From Cronobacter turicensis z3032 (lineage in GTDB: Bacteria > Pseudomonadota > Gammaproteobacteria > Enterobacterales > Enterobacteriaceae), in the NCBI GenBank assembly GCA_000027065.2, contig FN543093.2, positions 186,001-250,000 of the forward strand: a DNA stretch of 64,000 nt. Direction: 5' to 3'. A program made the position numbers and the translations under genes. The notes beneath the pieces were generated by a model. That model made no database searches, was not told the origin of the DNA, and worked only from the letters and a program-made list of their open reading frames with translations. Positions 55,575 to 64,000 of this stretch are shown piece after piece (position 1 is the first letter of the stretch; every line of letters starts with the position of its first letter).

Positions 55575-56675
55575 GTGAATTTAGTTACCGTTGGTACTGA
55601 GCTAATCAGTATTTTTTTATTCACATTTGTTTTTCTTTTTTTTGCACGAAAGCTGGGCAAAAGAGTTGGTCTGGTCGATAAACCCAACTTCCGTAAGCGC
55701 CATCAGGGGCTTATCCCGCTCGTGGGCGGCATCTCCGTCTACGCAGGCATCTGCTTTACCTTTTTCATTGCGGACTACTACATTCCTCATGCGGCGTTAT
55801 ACCTGGCGAGCGCCGGGGTGCTGGTGTTTGTCGGCGCGCTGGATGACCGTTATGACATCAGCGTGAAAATCCGCGCCGTTATCCAGGCCGTTATCGGCGT
55901 GGTGATGATGACGGTAGGCGGGCTCTATCTGCGAAGCCTCGGGTATATTTTCGGCTCATGGGAGATGGTGCTGGGGCCGTTTGGGTATTTCCTGACGCTG
56001 TTTGCCGTCTGGGCGGCAATTAACGCTTTCAACATGGTCGACGGCATCGACGGTCTGCTGGGCGGGCTCTCGTGCGTCTCTTTCGCCGCCATCGGGATGA
56101 TCCTGTGGTTCGACGGACAGACCAGCCTGTCAATGTGGTGCTTCGCCATGATAGCCGCCATCCTTCCTTATATCCTGCTCAATCTCGGCGCCTTCGGGCG
56201 GCGCTATAAAGTCTTTATGGGCGATGCGGGCAGTACGCTTATCGGTTTTACCGTTATCTGGATCCTGCTGGAAACCACGCAGGGGAAAACGCATCCGATA
56301 AGCCCGGTGACCGCGCTCTGGATCATCGCGATTCCTCTGATGGACATGATAGCCATCATGTACCGCCGCCTGCGTAAAGGTATGAGTCCGTTTTCACCGG
56401 ACCGCCAGCACATTCATCATCTGATCATGCGCGCCGGTTTTACTTCTCGTCAGGCGTTTGTCCTGATTACGCTCGCCGCCGCGCTGTTGGCCGGTATTGG
56501 CGTGGCATCGGAATATGCGGCCCATATTATCCCTGAGTGGGTAATGTTGGCATTATTCTTGCTAGCATTTTTCTTCTACGGCTACTGTATCAAACGGGCA
56601 TGGAAAGTGGCGCGCTTTATCAAACGCGTTAAGCGTCGCATTAAGCGCGGAAGCAACAAGCCCACCGCTAATTAA
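55575..56675 (+). CDS. wecA: UDP-GlcNAc:undecaprenyl-phosphate GlcNAc-1-phosphate transferase
   Basis: Starts enterobacterial common antigen (and many O-antigen) lipid carriers. The 366-residue membrane protein has about 11 hydrophobic helices. Family motifs: LVDKPNFRKRHQG, GALDDRYD (about residue 90), INAFNMVDGIDGL (about 153), and RQHIHHLIMRAGFTSRQ (about 279). The start is GTG at 55575 behind AGAGAG; an in-frame TTG at 55557 is not needed. First gene of the wec operon. Confidence 0.97.
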   Translation: MNLVTVGTELISIFLFTFVFLFFARKLGKRVGLVDKPNFRKRHQGLIPLVGGISVYAGICFTFFIADYYIPHAALYLASAGVLVFVGALDDRYDISVKIRAVIQAVIGVVMMTVGGLYLRSLGYIFGSWEMVLGPFGYFLTLFAVWAAINAFNMVDGIDGLLGGLSCVSFAAIGMILWFDGQTSLSMWCFAMIAAILPYILLNLGAFGRRYKVFMGDAGSTLIGFTVIWILLETTQGKTHPISPVTALWIIAIPLMDMIAIMYRRLRKGMSPFSPDRQHIHHLIMRAGFTSRQAFVLITLAAALLAGIGVASEYAAHIIPEWVMLALFLLAFFFYGYCIKRAWKVARFIKRVKRRIKRGSNKPTAN

Positions 56676-56692
56676 AGAAAAACGGGGACGTG

Positions 56693-57742
56693 ATGAATCA
56701 AAAAGTGCCGGGCACTCCGCCAGGAGTGGCAGATAATGAGCTGGATATTCGTGGTCTGTTCCGAACGCTGTGGGCAGGGAAATTCTGGATAGTCGGCATG
56801 GCCGTGCTGTTTGCGCTGGTCGCGCTCACTTACACGTTCTTCGCGCGCCAGGAGTGGAGCGCGATGGCCATCACCGACCGACCCACCGTCAACATGTTGG
56901 GCGGCTACTACTCGCAGCAGCAGTTCCTGCGCAACCTGGATGCGAAAGCCAACCTGGTGCCGGCGGATCAGCCCTCGGTGATGGACGATGCTTATAAAGA
57001 ATTCATCATGCAGCTCTCCGCCTGGGATACCCGCCGCGATTTCTGGTTGCAGACGGACTATTACAAACAGCGTCAGGTCGGCAACAGCAAAGCGGACGCT
57101 GCGCTGCTTGATGAGTTTATCGACAATATTCAGTTCACCGCAGGCGACGTGACCCGCAATCAAAACGATAATATTCGGTTGATCGCGGAAACCGCGCCGG
57201 ACGCCAATAACCTGTTGCGTCAGTACATCGCGTTCGCCAGCCAGCGGGCCGCCAGCCATCTCAACGATGAGCTGAAAGGCGCCTGGGCGGCGCGCACCGT
57301 GCAGATGAAAGCGCAGGTGAAGCGTCAGGAAGCCGTCGCGAAATCCATTTTCGATCGTCGCGTGCACAACGTTCAACAGGCGTTGCAGGTGGCGGAACAA
57401 CACAACATTTCTCGCAGCGAAACGGACGTCCCCGCAGATGAGCTGCCGGATTCTGAACTGTTCATGCTGGGTCGCCCGCTGTTGCAGGCGCGTCTGGAAA
57501 ATCTCCAGGCGGTAGGGCCGACCTATGACATCGACTACGACCAGAACCGGGCGATGCTGGCGACGCTGAACGTGGGGCCGACGCTGGACCCGCGCTTTCA
57601 GACCTATCGCTATCTGCGCACGCCGGAAGAGCCGGTTAAACGCGACAGCCCACGTCGCGCGTTCCTGATGATCATGTGGGGAGCCGTTGGGGCGTTGACT
57701 GGCGCTGGCGTGGCTCTGGTCCGCCGCCGTCGCACCGCATAA
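56693..57742 (+). CDS. wzzE: ECA chain length regulator WzzE
   Basis: Polysaccharide co-polymerase setting ECA repeat number. The 349-residue product has an N-terminal membrane segment (about 28-50), a periplasmic coiled domain, and a C-terminal membrane segment (about 320-342) followed by VRRRRTA. The start DIRGLFRTLWAGKFWI is typical. ATG at 56693 was chosen over GTG at 56690, with GGGGA upstream. Confidence 0.95.
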   Translation: MNQKVPGTPPGVADNELDIRGLFRTLWAGKFWIVGMAVLFALVALTYTFFARQEWSAMAITDRPTVNMLGGYYSQQQFLRNLDAKANLVPADQPSVMDDAYKEFIMQLSAWDTRRDFWLQTDYYKQRQVGNSKADAALLDEFIDNIQFTAGDVTRNQNDNIRLIAETAPDANNLLRQYIAFASQRAASHLNDELKGAWAARTVQMKAQVKRQEAVAKSIFDRRVHNVQQALQVAEQHNISRSETDVPADELPDSELFMLGRPLLQARLENLQAVGPTYDIDYDQNRAMLATLNVGPTLDPRFQTYRYLRTPEEPVKRDSPRRAFLMIMWGAVGALTGAGVALVRRRRTA

Positions 57743-57799
57743 GCACGCGTCCTGGATGAAGGCGCGCGTCGCCTTCATCGTCAACTGAAGAGAATCGTT

Positions 57800-58930
57800 G
57801 TGAGAGTACTAACCGTTTTTGGCACGCGACCAGAAGCCATCAAAATGGCGCCGCTGGTTCATGCGCTGGCACAGGATCCCGCGTTCGATACCCGGGTTTG
57901 CGTCACGGCTCAGCATCGCGAGATGCTGGATCAGGTGCTGCATCTTTTTTCCATTGTGCCGGACTACGACCTGAACATCATGAAGCCCGGACAGGGGCTC
58001 ACCGAGATCACCTGTCGCATTCTGGAAGGGCTGAAACCGATTCTGACCGAATTCCGCCCGGATGTGGTGCTGGTGCATGGTGATACTACCACCACCATCG
58101 CCACCAGCCTGGCCGCGTTTTATCAGCGCATTCCGGTCGGTCACGTTGAGGCGGGGCTGCGCACCGGCGATCTCTACTCGCCGTGGCCGGAAGAGGCCAA
58201 CCGCACGCTCACCGGTCATCTGGCCATGTACCACTTTGCGCCTACCGAACTGTCGCGCCAGAATCTGCTGCGTGAAAACATCCCTGAAGCGCGGATCTTC
58301 GTTACCGGCAACACGGTTATCGATGCGCTGATCGCCGTACGCGACCGCGTAATGGCGGATGAATCGCTGCGCCTGCGCCTTGAAACGCAATACCCGTTCC
58401 TGGACGGCGACAAGAAAATGATTCTGGTCACGGGCCATCGTCGCGAAAGTTTCGGTGAAGGATTCGAACAGATCTGCCGCGCGCTGGCGGATATCGCCGC
58501 GCAAAACCGCGATGTACAGATTGTCTATCCGGTCCACCTCAACCCCAATGTCACCGAGCCGGTAAACCGTATTCTGGGCCACGTCGAAAACGTCGTGTTG
58601 ATCGAGCCGCAAGAGTACCTGCCGTTTGTCTGGCTGATGAATCACGCCTGGCTTATCCTGACCGACTCCGGCGGCATCCAGGAAGAGGCGCCGTCGCTGG
58701 GTAAACCGGTGCTGGTCATGCGAGAAACCACCGAGCGGCCGGAAGCGGTCGAAGCGGGCACGGTGCGTCTGGTGGGCACGGACACGCAGCGTATCGTCGC
58801 CGAAGTGACGCGCCTGTTGAACGACGAGGCGGCGTACCAGGCCATGAGCCACGCCCATAACCCTTATGGCGACGGCCAGGCATGCGAACGGATATTACAT
58901 GCACTTAAAAATAATCGGGTATCACTATGA
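57800..58930 (+). CDS. wecB: UDP-N-acetylglucosamine 2-epimerase
   Basis: Makes UDP-ManNAc. The 376 residues equal E. coli WecB: GTG start at 57800, [53 protein letters not shown] and [17 protein letters not shown]. It overlaps wecC by 4 bases. Confidence 0.97.
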   Translation: MRVLTVFGTRPEAIKMAPLVHALAQDPAFDTRVCVTAQHREMLDQVLHLFSIVPDYDLNIMKPGQGLTEITCRILEGLKPILTEFRPDVVLVHGDTTTTIATSLAAFYQRIPVGHVEAGLRTGDLYSPWPEEANRTLTGHLAMYHFAPTELSRQNLLRENIPEARIFVTGNTVIDALIAVRDRVMADESLRLRLETQYPFLDGDKKMILVTGHRRESFGEGFEQICRALADIAAQNRDVQIVYPVHLNPNVTEPVNRILGHVENVVLIEPQEYLPFVWLMNHAWLILTDSGGIQEEAPSLGKPVLVMRETTERPEAVEAGTVRLVGTDTQRIVAEVTRLLNDEAAYQAMSHAHNPYGDGQACERILHALKNNRVSL

Positions 58931-60189
58931 GTTTTAAAACCATTTCGGTGATTGGTCTGGGTTATATCGGTTTACCCACCGCGGCGGCCTTTGCGTCGCG
59001 AGAAAAACAGGTCATCGGCATCGACATCAATCAGCATGCGGTCGATACCATTAACCGGGGTGAAATTCATATTGTCGAGCCGGAGCTCGATAACGTTGTG
59101 AAAACCGCCGTGGAAGGCGGTTTCCTGCGCGCCAGCACTCAGCCTGTCGAAGCGGACGCGTATCTGATTGCCGTTCCTACGCCGTTCAAGGGCGATCACG
59201 AGCCGGATATGGCCTACGTACAGGCGGCGGCGGAGTCTGTCGCGCCGGTGCTGCGTAAAGGCGCGCTGGTCATTCTGGAATCCACATCGCCGGTCGGCGC
59301 GACTGAACAGATGGCCCAGTGGCTCGCGGCGCTGCGTCCGGATCTCAGCTTCCCGCAACAGGCGGGCGAGGCGGCGGATATTAATATCGCCTACTGCCCG
59401 GAGCGCGTGCTGCCAGGCCAGGTGATGGTCGAGCTGATTAAAAACGATCGCGTGATTGGCGGCATGACGTCGGTCTGCTCGGCGCGCGCCAGCGAGCTGT
59501 ATAAAATCTTCCTGGAAGGCGAGTGTGTGGTGACCAACTCCCGCACCGCCGAGATGTGCAAACTCACCGAAAACAGCTTCCGCGATGTGAACATTGCGTT
59601 CGCCAACGAGCTGTCGCTCATTTGCGCCGATCAGGGCATTAATGTATGGGAGCTGATTCGCCTCGCGAACCGCCACCCGCGCGTAAATATTCTGCAACCG
59701 GGCCCTGGCGTCGGCGGCCACTGCATTGCGGTCGATCCGTGGTTTATTGTGGCGCAAAACCCGCAGCAGGCGCGTCTTATCCGCACCGCGCGCGAAGTGA
59801 ACGACCACAAACCGCACTGGGTTATCCAGCAGGTGAAAAGCACGCTGGCCGACTGCCTTGCCGCAACCAACCGTCGCGCGAGCGAGGTGAAAATCGCCTG
59901 CTTTGGTCTGGCGTTTAAACCGAATATCGACGATTTACGCGAAAGCCCGGCGATGGAAATCGCTGAGCTTATCGCCGACTGGCACAGCGGCGAAACGCTG
60001 GTTGTCGAGCCCAATATCCATACGCTGCCGGCACGCCTTGAAGGCAAGTGCCGTCTGAGCTCGCTCGACGACGCGCTGGCGCAAGCCGACGTGCTGGTGA
60101 TGCTGGTTGATCATCAGCAGTTCAAAGCCATTGACGGCTCGACGCTCAACCACGCCTGGGTCGTCGACACCAAAGGAGTCTGGCGATGA
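58927..60189 (+). CDS. wecC: UDP-N-acetyl-D-mannosamine dehydrogenase
   Basis: Oxidises UDP-ManNAc to UDP-ManNAcA in two NAD steps. The 420 residues have the Rossmann start [16 protein letters not shown], the central [20 protein letters not shown] helix with the catalytic Lys, and the catalytic Cys in [15 protein letters not shown] (about residue 266). It overlaps rffG by 4 bases. Confidence 0.97.
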   Translation: MSFKTISVIGLGYIGLPTAAAFASREKQVIGIDINQHAVDTINRGEIHIVEPELDNVVKTAVEGGFLRASTQPVEADAYLIAVPTPFKGDHEPDMAYVQAAAESVAPVLRKGALVILESTSPVGATEQMAQWLAALRPDLSFPQQAGEAADINIAYCPERVLPGQVMVELIKNDRVIGGMTSVCSARASELYKIFLEGECVVTNSRTAEMCKLTENSFRDVNIAFANELSLICADQGINVWELIRLANRHPRVNILQPGPGVGGHCIAVDPWFIVAQNPQQARLIRTAREVNDHKPHWVIQQVKSTLADCLAATNRRASEVKIACFGLAFKPNIDDLRESPAMEIAELIADWHSGETLVVEPNIHTLPARLEGKCRLSSLDDALAQADVLVMLVDHQQFKAIDGSTLNHAWVVDTKGVWR

Positions 60190-61253
60190 AACGCTTTCTG
60201 GTTACGGGCGGCGCCGGGTTTATCGGCTCCGCCGTTGTCAGACACCTCATCCAGAACACCGACCACGCCGTGCTGGTGCTCGATAAGCTGACCTACGCCG
60301 GGAACCTGGCGTCGCTGGCGCCGGTCGCGCAGGATTCACGCTTTGCTTTTGAACAGGTGGATATCTGCGACGCGCAGAGCCTTGACCGTCTGTTCACGCA
60401 GTTTAAGCCGGATGTCGTGATGCATCTGGCGGCGGAAAGCCATGTCGACCGCTCTATCGACGGCCCGGCGGCGTTTATCGAAACGAATATCGTCGGCACC
60501 TATACGCTTTTAGAGGCCGCGCGCCGCTACTGGAGCGAGCTGGCTGATGCTGAAAAAACAGCGTTTCGCTTTCACCATATCTCGACTGACGAAGTGTATG
60601 GCGATCTGCATGGTCTTGATGATTTCTTTACGGAAACCACGCCGTATGCGCCAAGCAGCCCGTACTCCGCGTCCAAAGCGGGCAGCGACCATCTGGTTCG
60701 CGCCTGGCGGCGCACCTATGGCCTGCCGACCCTCGTGACCAACTGCTCCAACAACTACGGGCCGTACCACTTCCCGGAGAAACTGATCCCGCTGACCATC
60801 CTTAACGCGCTGGCGGGTAAACCACTGCCGGTGTATGGCAATGGCCAGCAGATCCGCGACTGGCTGTATGTGGAAGACCACGCGCGCGCGCTCTGCCTGG
60901 TGGCGACCGAAGGCGTGGTGGGCGAAACCTACAACATCGGCGGCCATAACGAGCAGAAAAACCTCGACGTGGTGAAAACCATCTGCGCGCTGCTGGAAGA
61001 ACTGGCGCCGCAAAAACCGGCGGGCGTGGATCAGTACAGTTCGCTTATTACGTTCGTCCAGGACCGTCCCGGCCACGATCTGCGCTACGCCATCGACGCC
61101 AGCAAAATCGAGCGCGAACTCGGCTGGCGCCCGCAGGAAACCTTTGAAAGCGGAATGCGTAAAACGGTGCAGTGGTATCTCGACAACGAGACCTGGTGGA
61201 AGCAGGTTCAGGACGGCAGCTATCAGGGCCAGCGTCTGGGGCTTGCGCGTTAA
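60186..61253 (+). CDS. rffG: dTDP-glucose 4,6-dehydratase (ECA)
   Basis: Second step of TDP-Fuc4NAc synthesis. The 355-residue SDR enzyme has [39 protein letters not shown] and the catalytic [10 protein letters not shown] (Tyr about 160), followed by [15 protein letters not shown]. It pairs with rffH; a second copy pair (rfbB/rfbA) usually lies in the O-antigen cluster. Confidence 0.96.
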   Translation: MKRFLVTGGAGFIGSAVVRHLIQNTDHAVLVLDKLTYAGNLASLAPVAQDSRFAFEQVDICDAQSLDRLFTQFKPDVVMHLAAESHVDRSIDGPAAFIETNIVGTYTLLEAARRYWSELADAEKTAFRFHHISTDEVYGDLHGLDDFFTETTPYAPSSPYSASKAGSDHLVRAWRRTYGLPTLVTNCSNNYGPYHFPEKLIPLTILNALAGKPLPVYGNGQQIRDWLYVEDHARALCLVATEGVVGETYNIGGHNEQKNLDVVKTICALLEELAPQKPAGVDQYSSLITFVQDRPGHDLRYAIDASKIERELGWRPQETFESGMRKTVQWYLDNETWWKQVQDGSYQGQRLGLAR

Positions 61254-61271
61254 ACACGACGGGAGACCGGT

Positions 61272-62153
61272 ATGAAAGGCATTATTCTGGCGGGCGGCTC
61301 TGGCAGCCGCCTTCATCCTATTACTCGCGGCGTTTCCAAACAGCTTCTGCCCATCTACGACAAGCCGATGATCTACTATCCGCTGTCTGTATTGATGCTG
61401 GCGGGGATCCGCGAAGTGCTCATCATCACTACGCCTGAAGACCAGATCTATTTCCAGCGCCTGCTGGGTGATGGTTCCGCTTTTGGCATTTCGCTGGAGT
61501 ACGCCGTGCAACCGAGTCCGGATGGCCTCGCGCAAGCGTTCATTATTGGCGAGCATTTTCTTGCGGGCGGTCCTTCCTGTCTGGTGCTGGGCGATAATAT
61601 TTTCTTCGGGCAGGGATTTAGCCCGAAACTGCGCCATGTGGCGGCACGTACCGAAGGCGCAACGGTGTTCGGCTATCAGGTTATGGATCCTGAGCGCTTC
61701 GGCGTGGTCGAGTTTGACAACGATTTCCGCGCCATTTCTATTGAAGAAAAACCGACGCATCCGAAATCCCGCTGGGCCGTTACCGGGCTTTATTTCTACG
61801 ACAGTAACGTAGTGGAGTACGCGAAGCAGGTTAAGCCCTCCAGCCGCGGCGAGCTTGAGATTACCTCCATTAATCAGATGTACATGGAGGCAGGCAAACT
61901 TAATGTCGAGTTGCTGGGCCGTGGTTTCGCCTGGCTTGATACTGGCACACATGACAGCTTGATTGAGGCCAGCACTTTCGTGCAGACCGTCGAAAAACGT
62001 CAGGGCTTTAAAATCGCATGTCTGGAAGAGATTGCCTGGCGCAACGGCTGGCTTAATGACGACGACGTCCGACGCGTCGCGCAGCAGCTTGCCAAAACCG
62101 GCTACGGCCAGTATTTGCTGGAGCTGCTCCGTGCACGTCCACGCCAGTATTGA
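61272..62153 (+). CDS. rffH: Glucose-1-phosphate thymidylyltransferase (ECA)
   Basis: Makes dTDP-glucose. The 293 residues have [18 protein letters not shown] with the nucleotide-binding loop, [31 protein letters not shown] and [17 protein letters not shown] precedes the ATG. The end overlaps wecD by 23 bases. Confidence 0.96.
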   Translation: MKGIILAGGSGSRLHPITRGVSKQLLPIYDKPMIYYPLSVLMLAGIREVLIITTPEDQIYFQRLLGDGSAFGISLEYAVQPSPDGLAQAFIIGEHFLAGGPSCLVLGDNIFFGQGFSPKLRHVAARTEGATVFGYQVMDPERFGVVEFDNDFRAISIEEKPTHPKSRWAVTGLYFYDSNVVEYAKQVKPSSRGELEITSINQMYMEAGKLNVELLGRGFAWLDTGTHDSLIEASTFVQTVEKRQGFKIACLEEIAWRNGWLNDDDVRRVAQQLAKTGYGQYLLELLRARPRQY

Positions 62154-62814
62154 GCCTCTTGAGTGGGAGAGCCGGTTTTTCGGCATCGACAGCGCGATTG
62201 TCCGTTTCTCCGATACCGCACCGGCGTTAGACGTGGCGCAATTAGACGCCTGGTCGCGCGTGCAGGCGAAAGTGCCCGCCGCGCGCGGCGATCTGCTGGA
62301 TGGTCTGGCGCAGCTCGGCTTCCGGCTGGTCGAGGGCGACGTCGATTTCGCGCTGGCGCTGACGCCTGACGCGCCAGCGCGCGACGCGCAGATAACTTCC
62401 GCCACGTCCGACGATATTCCGCTGCTGCGCGACGCGGCGGCGGAGGCCTTCGCCATGAGCCGGTTTCGCGCGCCCTGGTATGCGCCTGACGCCAGCGGAC
62501 GGTTTTACGCACAGTGGGTTGAAAACGCGGTAAAAGGCGCGTTCGACCACGAATGTCTTATCCTGCGCACGCCGCAGGGGGCGCTTCGCGGTTTCGTCAC
62601 GCTGCGCGCGCTGAACGAACAAGAAGCCCGCATCGGCCTGCTGGCCGGTCGCGGCGCCGGAGAAGCCCTGATGCAGGCGGCGCGCCAGTGGTGCGTCACG
62701 CGCGGGCTTTACACCTTGCGGGTAGCGACGCAGGCGGGCAACCGCGCCGCGCTGCGCCGCTATATTGCCAGCGGCGGCAACATTGAAAGCACCGCTTATT
62801 GGTTATACAGGTAA
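62131..62814 (+). CDS. wecD: TDP-fucosamine acetyltransferase
   Basis: GNAT enzyme adding acetyl to TDP-Fuc4N. The 227-residue product aligns with E. coli WecD (224): [38 protein letters not shown], the acetyl-CoA loop [15 protein letters not shown] (about 170) and the end STAYWLYR. The start is the GTG at 62131, inside rffH, with GGAG 7 bases upstream. The central segment (about 45-90) is the least conserved. Confidence 0.94.
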   Translation: MHVHASIEPLEWESRFFGIDSAIVRFSDTAPALDVAQLDAWSRVQAKVPAARGDLLDGLAQLGFRLVEGDVDFALALTPDAPARDAQITSATSDDIPLLRDAAAEAFAMSRFRAPWYAPDASGRFYAQWVENAVKGAFDHECLILRTPQGALRGFVTLRALNEQEARIGLLAGRGAGEALMQAARQWCVTRGLYTLRVATQAGNRAALRRYIASGGNIESTAYWLYR

Positions 62815-62819
62815 CTATC

Positions 62820-63950
62820 ATGATCCCATTTAACGCACCGCCCGTGGTTGGCACGGAAATCGACTATATGCAGTCTGCGATGAGCAGCGGCAAGCTGTGC
62901 GGCGACGGCGGTTTTACCCGCCGCTGCCAGCAGTGGATGGAGCATCGTTTCGGCAGCCCGAAAGTGTTGCTGACGCCGTCCTGCACCGCGTCGCTGGAGA
63001 TGGCGGCGCTGCTGCTGAACATCCAGCCGGGCGATGAAGTGATCATGCCGAGCTTTACGTTTGTCTCCACCGCTAACGCCTTTGTGCTGCGCGGCGCGAG
63101 AATCGTCTTCGTGGATGTCCGCCCGGACACTATGAATATCGACGAAACGCGGATCGAAGCGGCCGTCACCGACAAGACGCGCGCCATTGTGCCGGTGCAT
63201 TACGCGGGCGTGGCCTGCGAGATGGACGTCATCATGGCGATTGCTGAAAAGCATCAGCTCTATGTGGTGGAAGACGCCGCGCAGGGCGTGATGTCGACGT
63301 ATAAAGGCCGGGCGCTTGGCACCATCGGTCATATCGGCTGCTTTAGCTTCCATGAAACCAAAAACTACACCGCAGGCGGCGAAGGCGGCGCGACGCTGAT
63401 TAACGATCCGGCGCTGATTGATCGCGCAGAAATCATTCGCGAAAAAGGCACTAACCGCAGCCAGTTTTTCCGCGGTCAGGTGGATAAATATACCTGGCGC
63501 GATATCGGCTCCAGCTATCTGATGTCTGATTTGCAGGCGGCTTACCTCTGGGCGCAGCTGGAAGCGGCAGACCGTATTAACCAGCAGCGCCTGACGCTGT
63601 GGCAGACTTATTACGACGCGCTTGCGCCGCTGGCGCGCGCCGGGCGCATCACGCTGCCGTCGATCCCTGACACCTGCCGCCACAATGCGCATATGTTTTA
63701 CATCAAGCTTCGCGATATTGACGATCGCAGCAAGCTTATCGCCTACCTCAAAGAGGCGGAGATTCTGGCGGTGTTCCACTACATTCCGCTGCACGGCTGT
63801 CCGGCGGGTGAAAAATTCGGCGAGTTCCACGGCGAAGACCGCTTCACTACCACTGAGAGCGAACGCCTGCTGCGCCTGCCGCTGTTCTTTAACCTCGCGC
63901 CGGTCAATCAGCGCACGGTGATCAATACGCTACTGAGCTATTTCGGCTGA
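62820..63950 (+). CDS. wecE: dTDP-4-amino-4,6-dideoxygalactose transaminase
   Basis: PLP enzyme of the DegT/DnrJ family producing TDP-Fuc4N. The 376 residues equal E. coli WecE: MIPFNAPPVVGTEIDYM, TPSCTASLEMAALLL, VEDAAQGVMSTYKGRALG and the PLP lysine in SFHETKNYTAGGEGG (about 181). It follows wecD by 5 bases and precedes wzxE by 1. Confidence 0.97.
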   Translation: MIPFNAPPVVGTEIDYMQSAMSSGKLCGDGGFTRRCQQWMEHRFGSPKVLLTPSCTASLEMAALLLNIQPGDEVIMPSFTFVSTANAFVLRGARIVFVDVRPDTMNIDETRIEAAVTDKTRAIVPVHYAGVACEMDVIMAIAEKHQLYVVEDAAQGVMSTYKGRALGTIGHIGCFSFHETKNYTAGGEGGATLINDPALIDRAEIIREKGTNRSQFFRGQVDKYTWRDIGSSYLMSDLQAAYLWAQLEAADRINQQRLTLWQTYYDALAPLARAGRITLPSIPDTCRHNAHMFYIKLRDIDDRSKLIAYLKEAEILAVFHYIPLHGCPAGEKFGEFHGEDRFTTTESERLLRLPLFFNLAPVNQRTVINTLLSYFG

Positions 63951-63951
63951 T

Positions 63952-64000
63952 ATGTCGCTCGCTAAAGCTTCCGTGTGGACCGCCGGGTCCACGCTTATCA
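63952..64000 (+). CDS. wzxE: ECA lipid III flippase, 5' end only
   Basis: Sixteen codons are visible (MSLAKASVWTAGSTLI) and match the start of E. coli WzxE. The rest lies beyond the window. The position after wecE fits. Confidence 0.88.
   Translation, partial: MSLAKASVWTAGSTLI

Noticed and set aside
60510..62456. 648-codon open frame antisense to rffG and rffH
   Set aside because: It lies fully opposite two well-recognised genes, has no family resemblance and arises from GC-rich codon positions.

Overview
The window is chromosomal DNA of a GC-rich member of the Enterobacteriaceae. Gene order, protein lengths and regulatory DNA follow the Escherichia coli 85-90 minute region closely. The overall look (argG inside the arg operon, GTAGGGCGGGTAAG-type interspersed repeats, intact ilvG) suggests Cronobacter or a near relative such as Franconibacter or Siccibacter. 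That genus call is an inference and was not tested by any search.

Layout. 1-3143: the 3' part of metL, then metF with its MetJ operator. 3300-12540: an accessory block that E. coli does not have here. It holds a soluble PAS-PAS-MCP protein of the BdlA type, a malate:quinone oxidoreductase (mqo) and a four-gene chaperone-usher fimbrial operon (pilin, chaperone, usher, tip adhesin). 12597-21788: ppc (minus strand, with an ERIC element in its leader), then argE divergent from argCBGH, controlled by paired ARG boxes. 21800-25540: the oxyS sRNA and oxyR, convergent sthA, then fabR-yijD. 25560-29690: trmA, and btuB-murI behind a cobalamin riboswitch. 29742-35381: a complete rRNA operon (16S, tRNA-Ile, tRNA-Ala, 23S, 5S, tRNA-Asp, tRNA-Trp). 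35451-38331: hdfR, maoP, yifB. 38613-47858: the isoleucine-valine cluster ilvLXGMEDA, ilvY and ilvC, with attenuator. 48020-53709: ppiC, rep, gppA, rhlB, trxA. 53857-55370: rhoL-rho. 55575-64000: the enterobacterial common antigen cluster wecA-wzzE-wecB-wecC-rffG-rffH-wecD-wecE-wzxE, cut by the window end.

How the genes work together. Amino acid supply dominates: methionine, arginine, branched chains, with ppc feeding oxaloacetate. The redox and stress genes (oxyR/oxyS, sthA, trxA) and the envelope genes (murI, wec, fimbriae, btuB) are interleaved with them. The wec genes build UDP-ManNAcA and TDP-Fuc4NAc on undecaprenyl phosphate for flipping by WzxE.

Most notable points: (1) the rRNA operon joins the left flank of E. 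coli rrnB (btuB-murI) to the right flank of E. coli rrnC (aspT-trpT-hdfR), which marks an inter-rrn rearrangement, a tandem duplication junction or an assembly join; (2) ilvC has a long leader that can form two mutually exclusive structures; (3) the fimbrial operon has a leader with several perfect dyads; (4) an OxyS homologue has lost the anti-Shine-Dalgarno terminator loop of E. coli OxyS. I saw no CRISPR array, prophage, insertion sequence or defence island.
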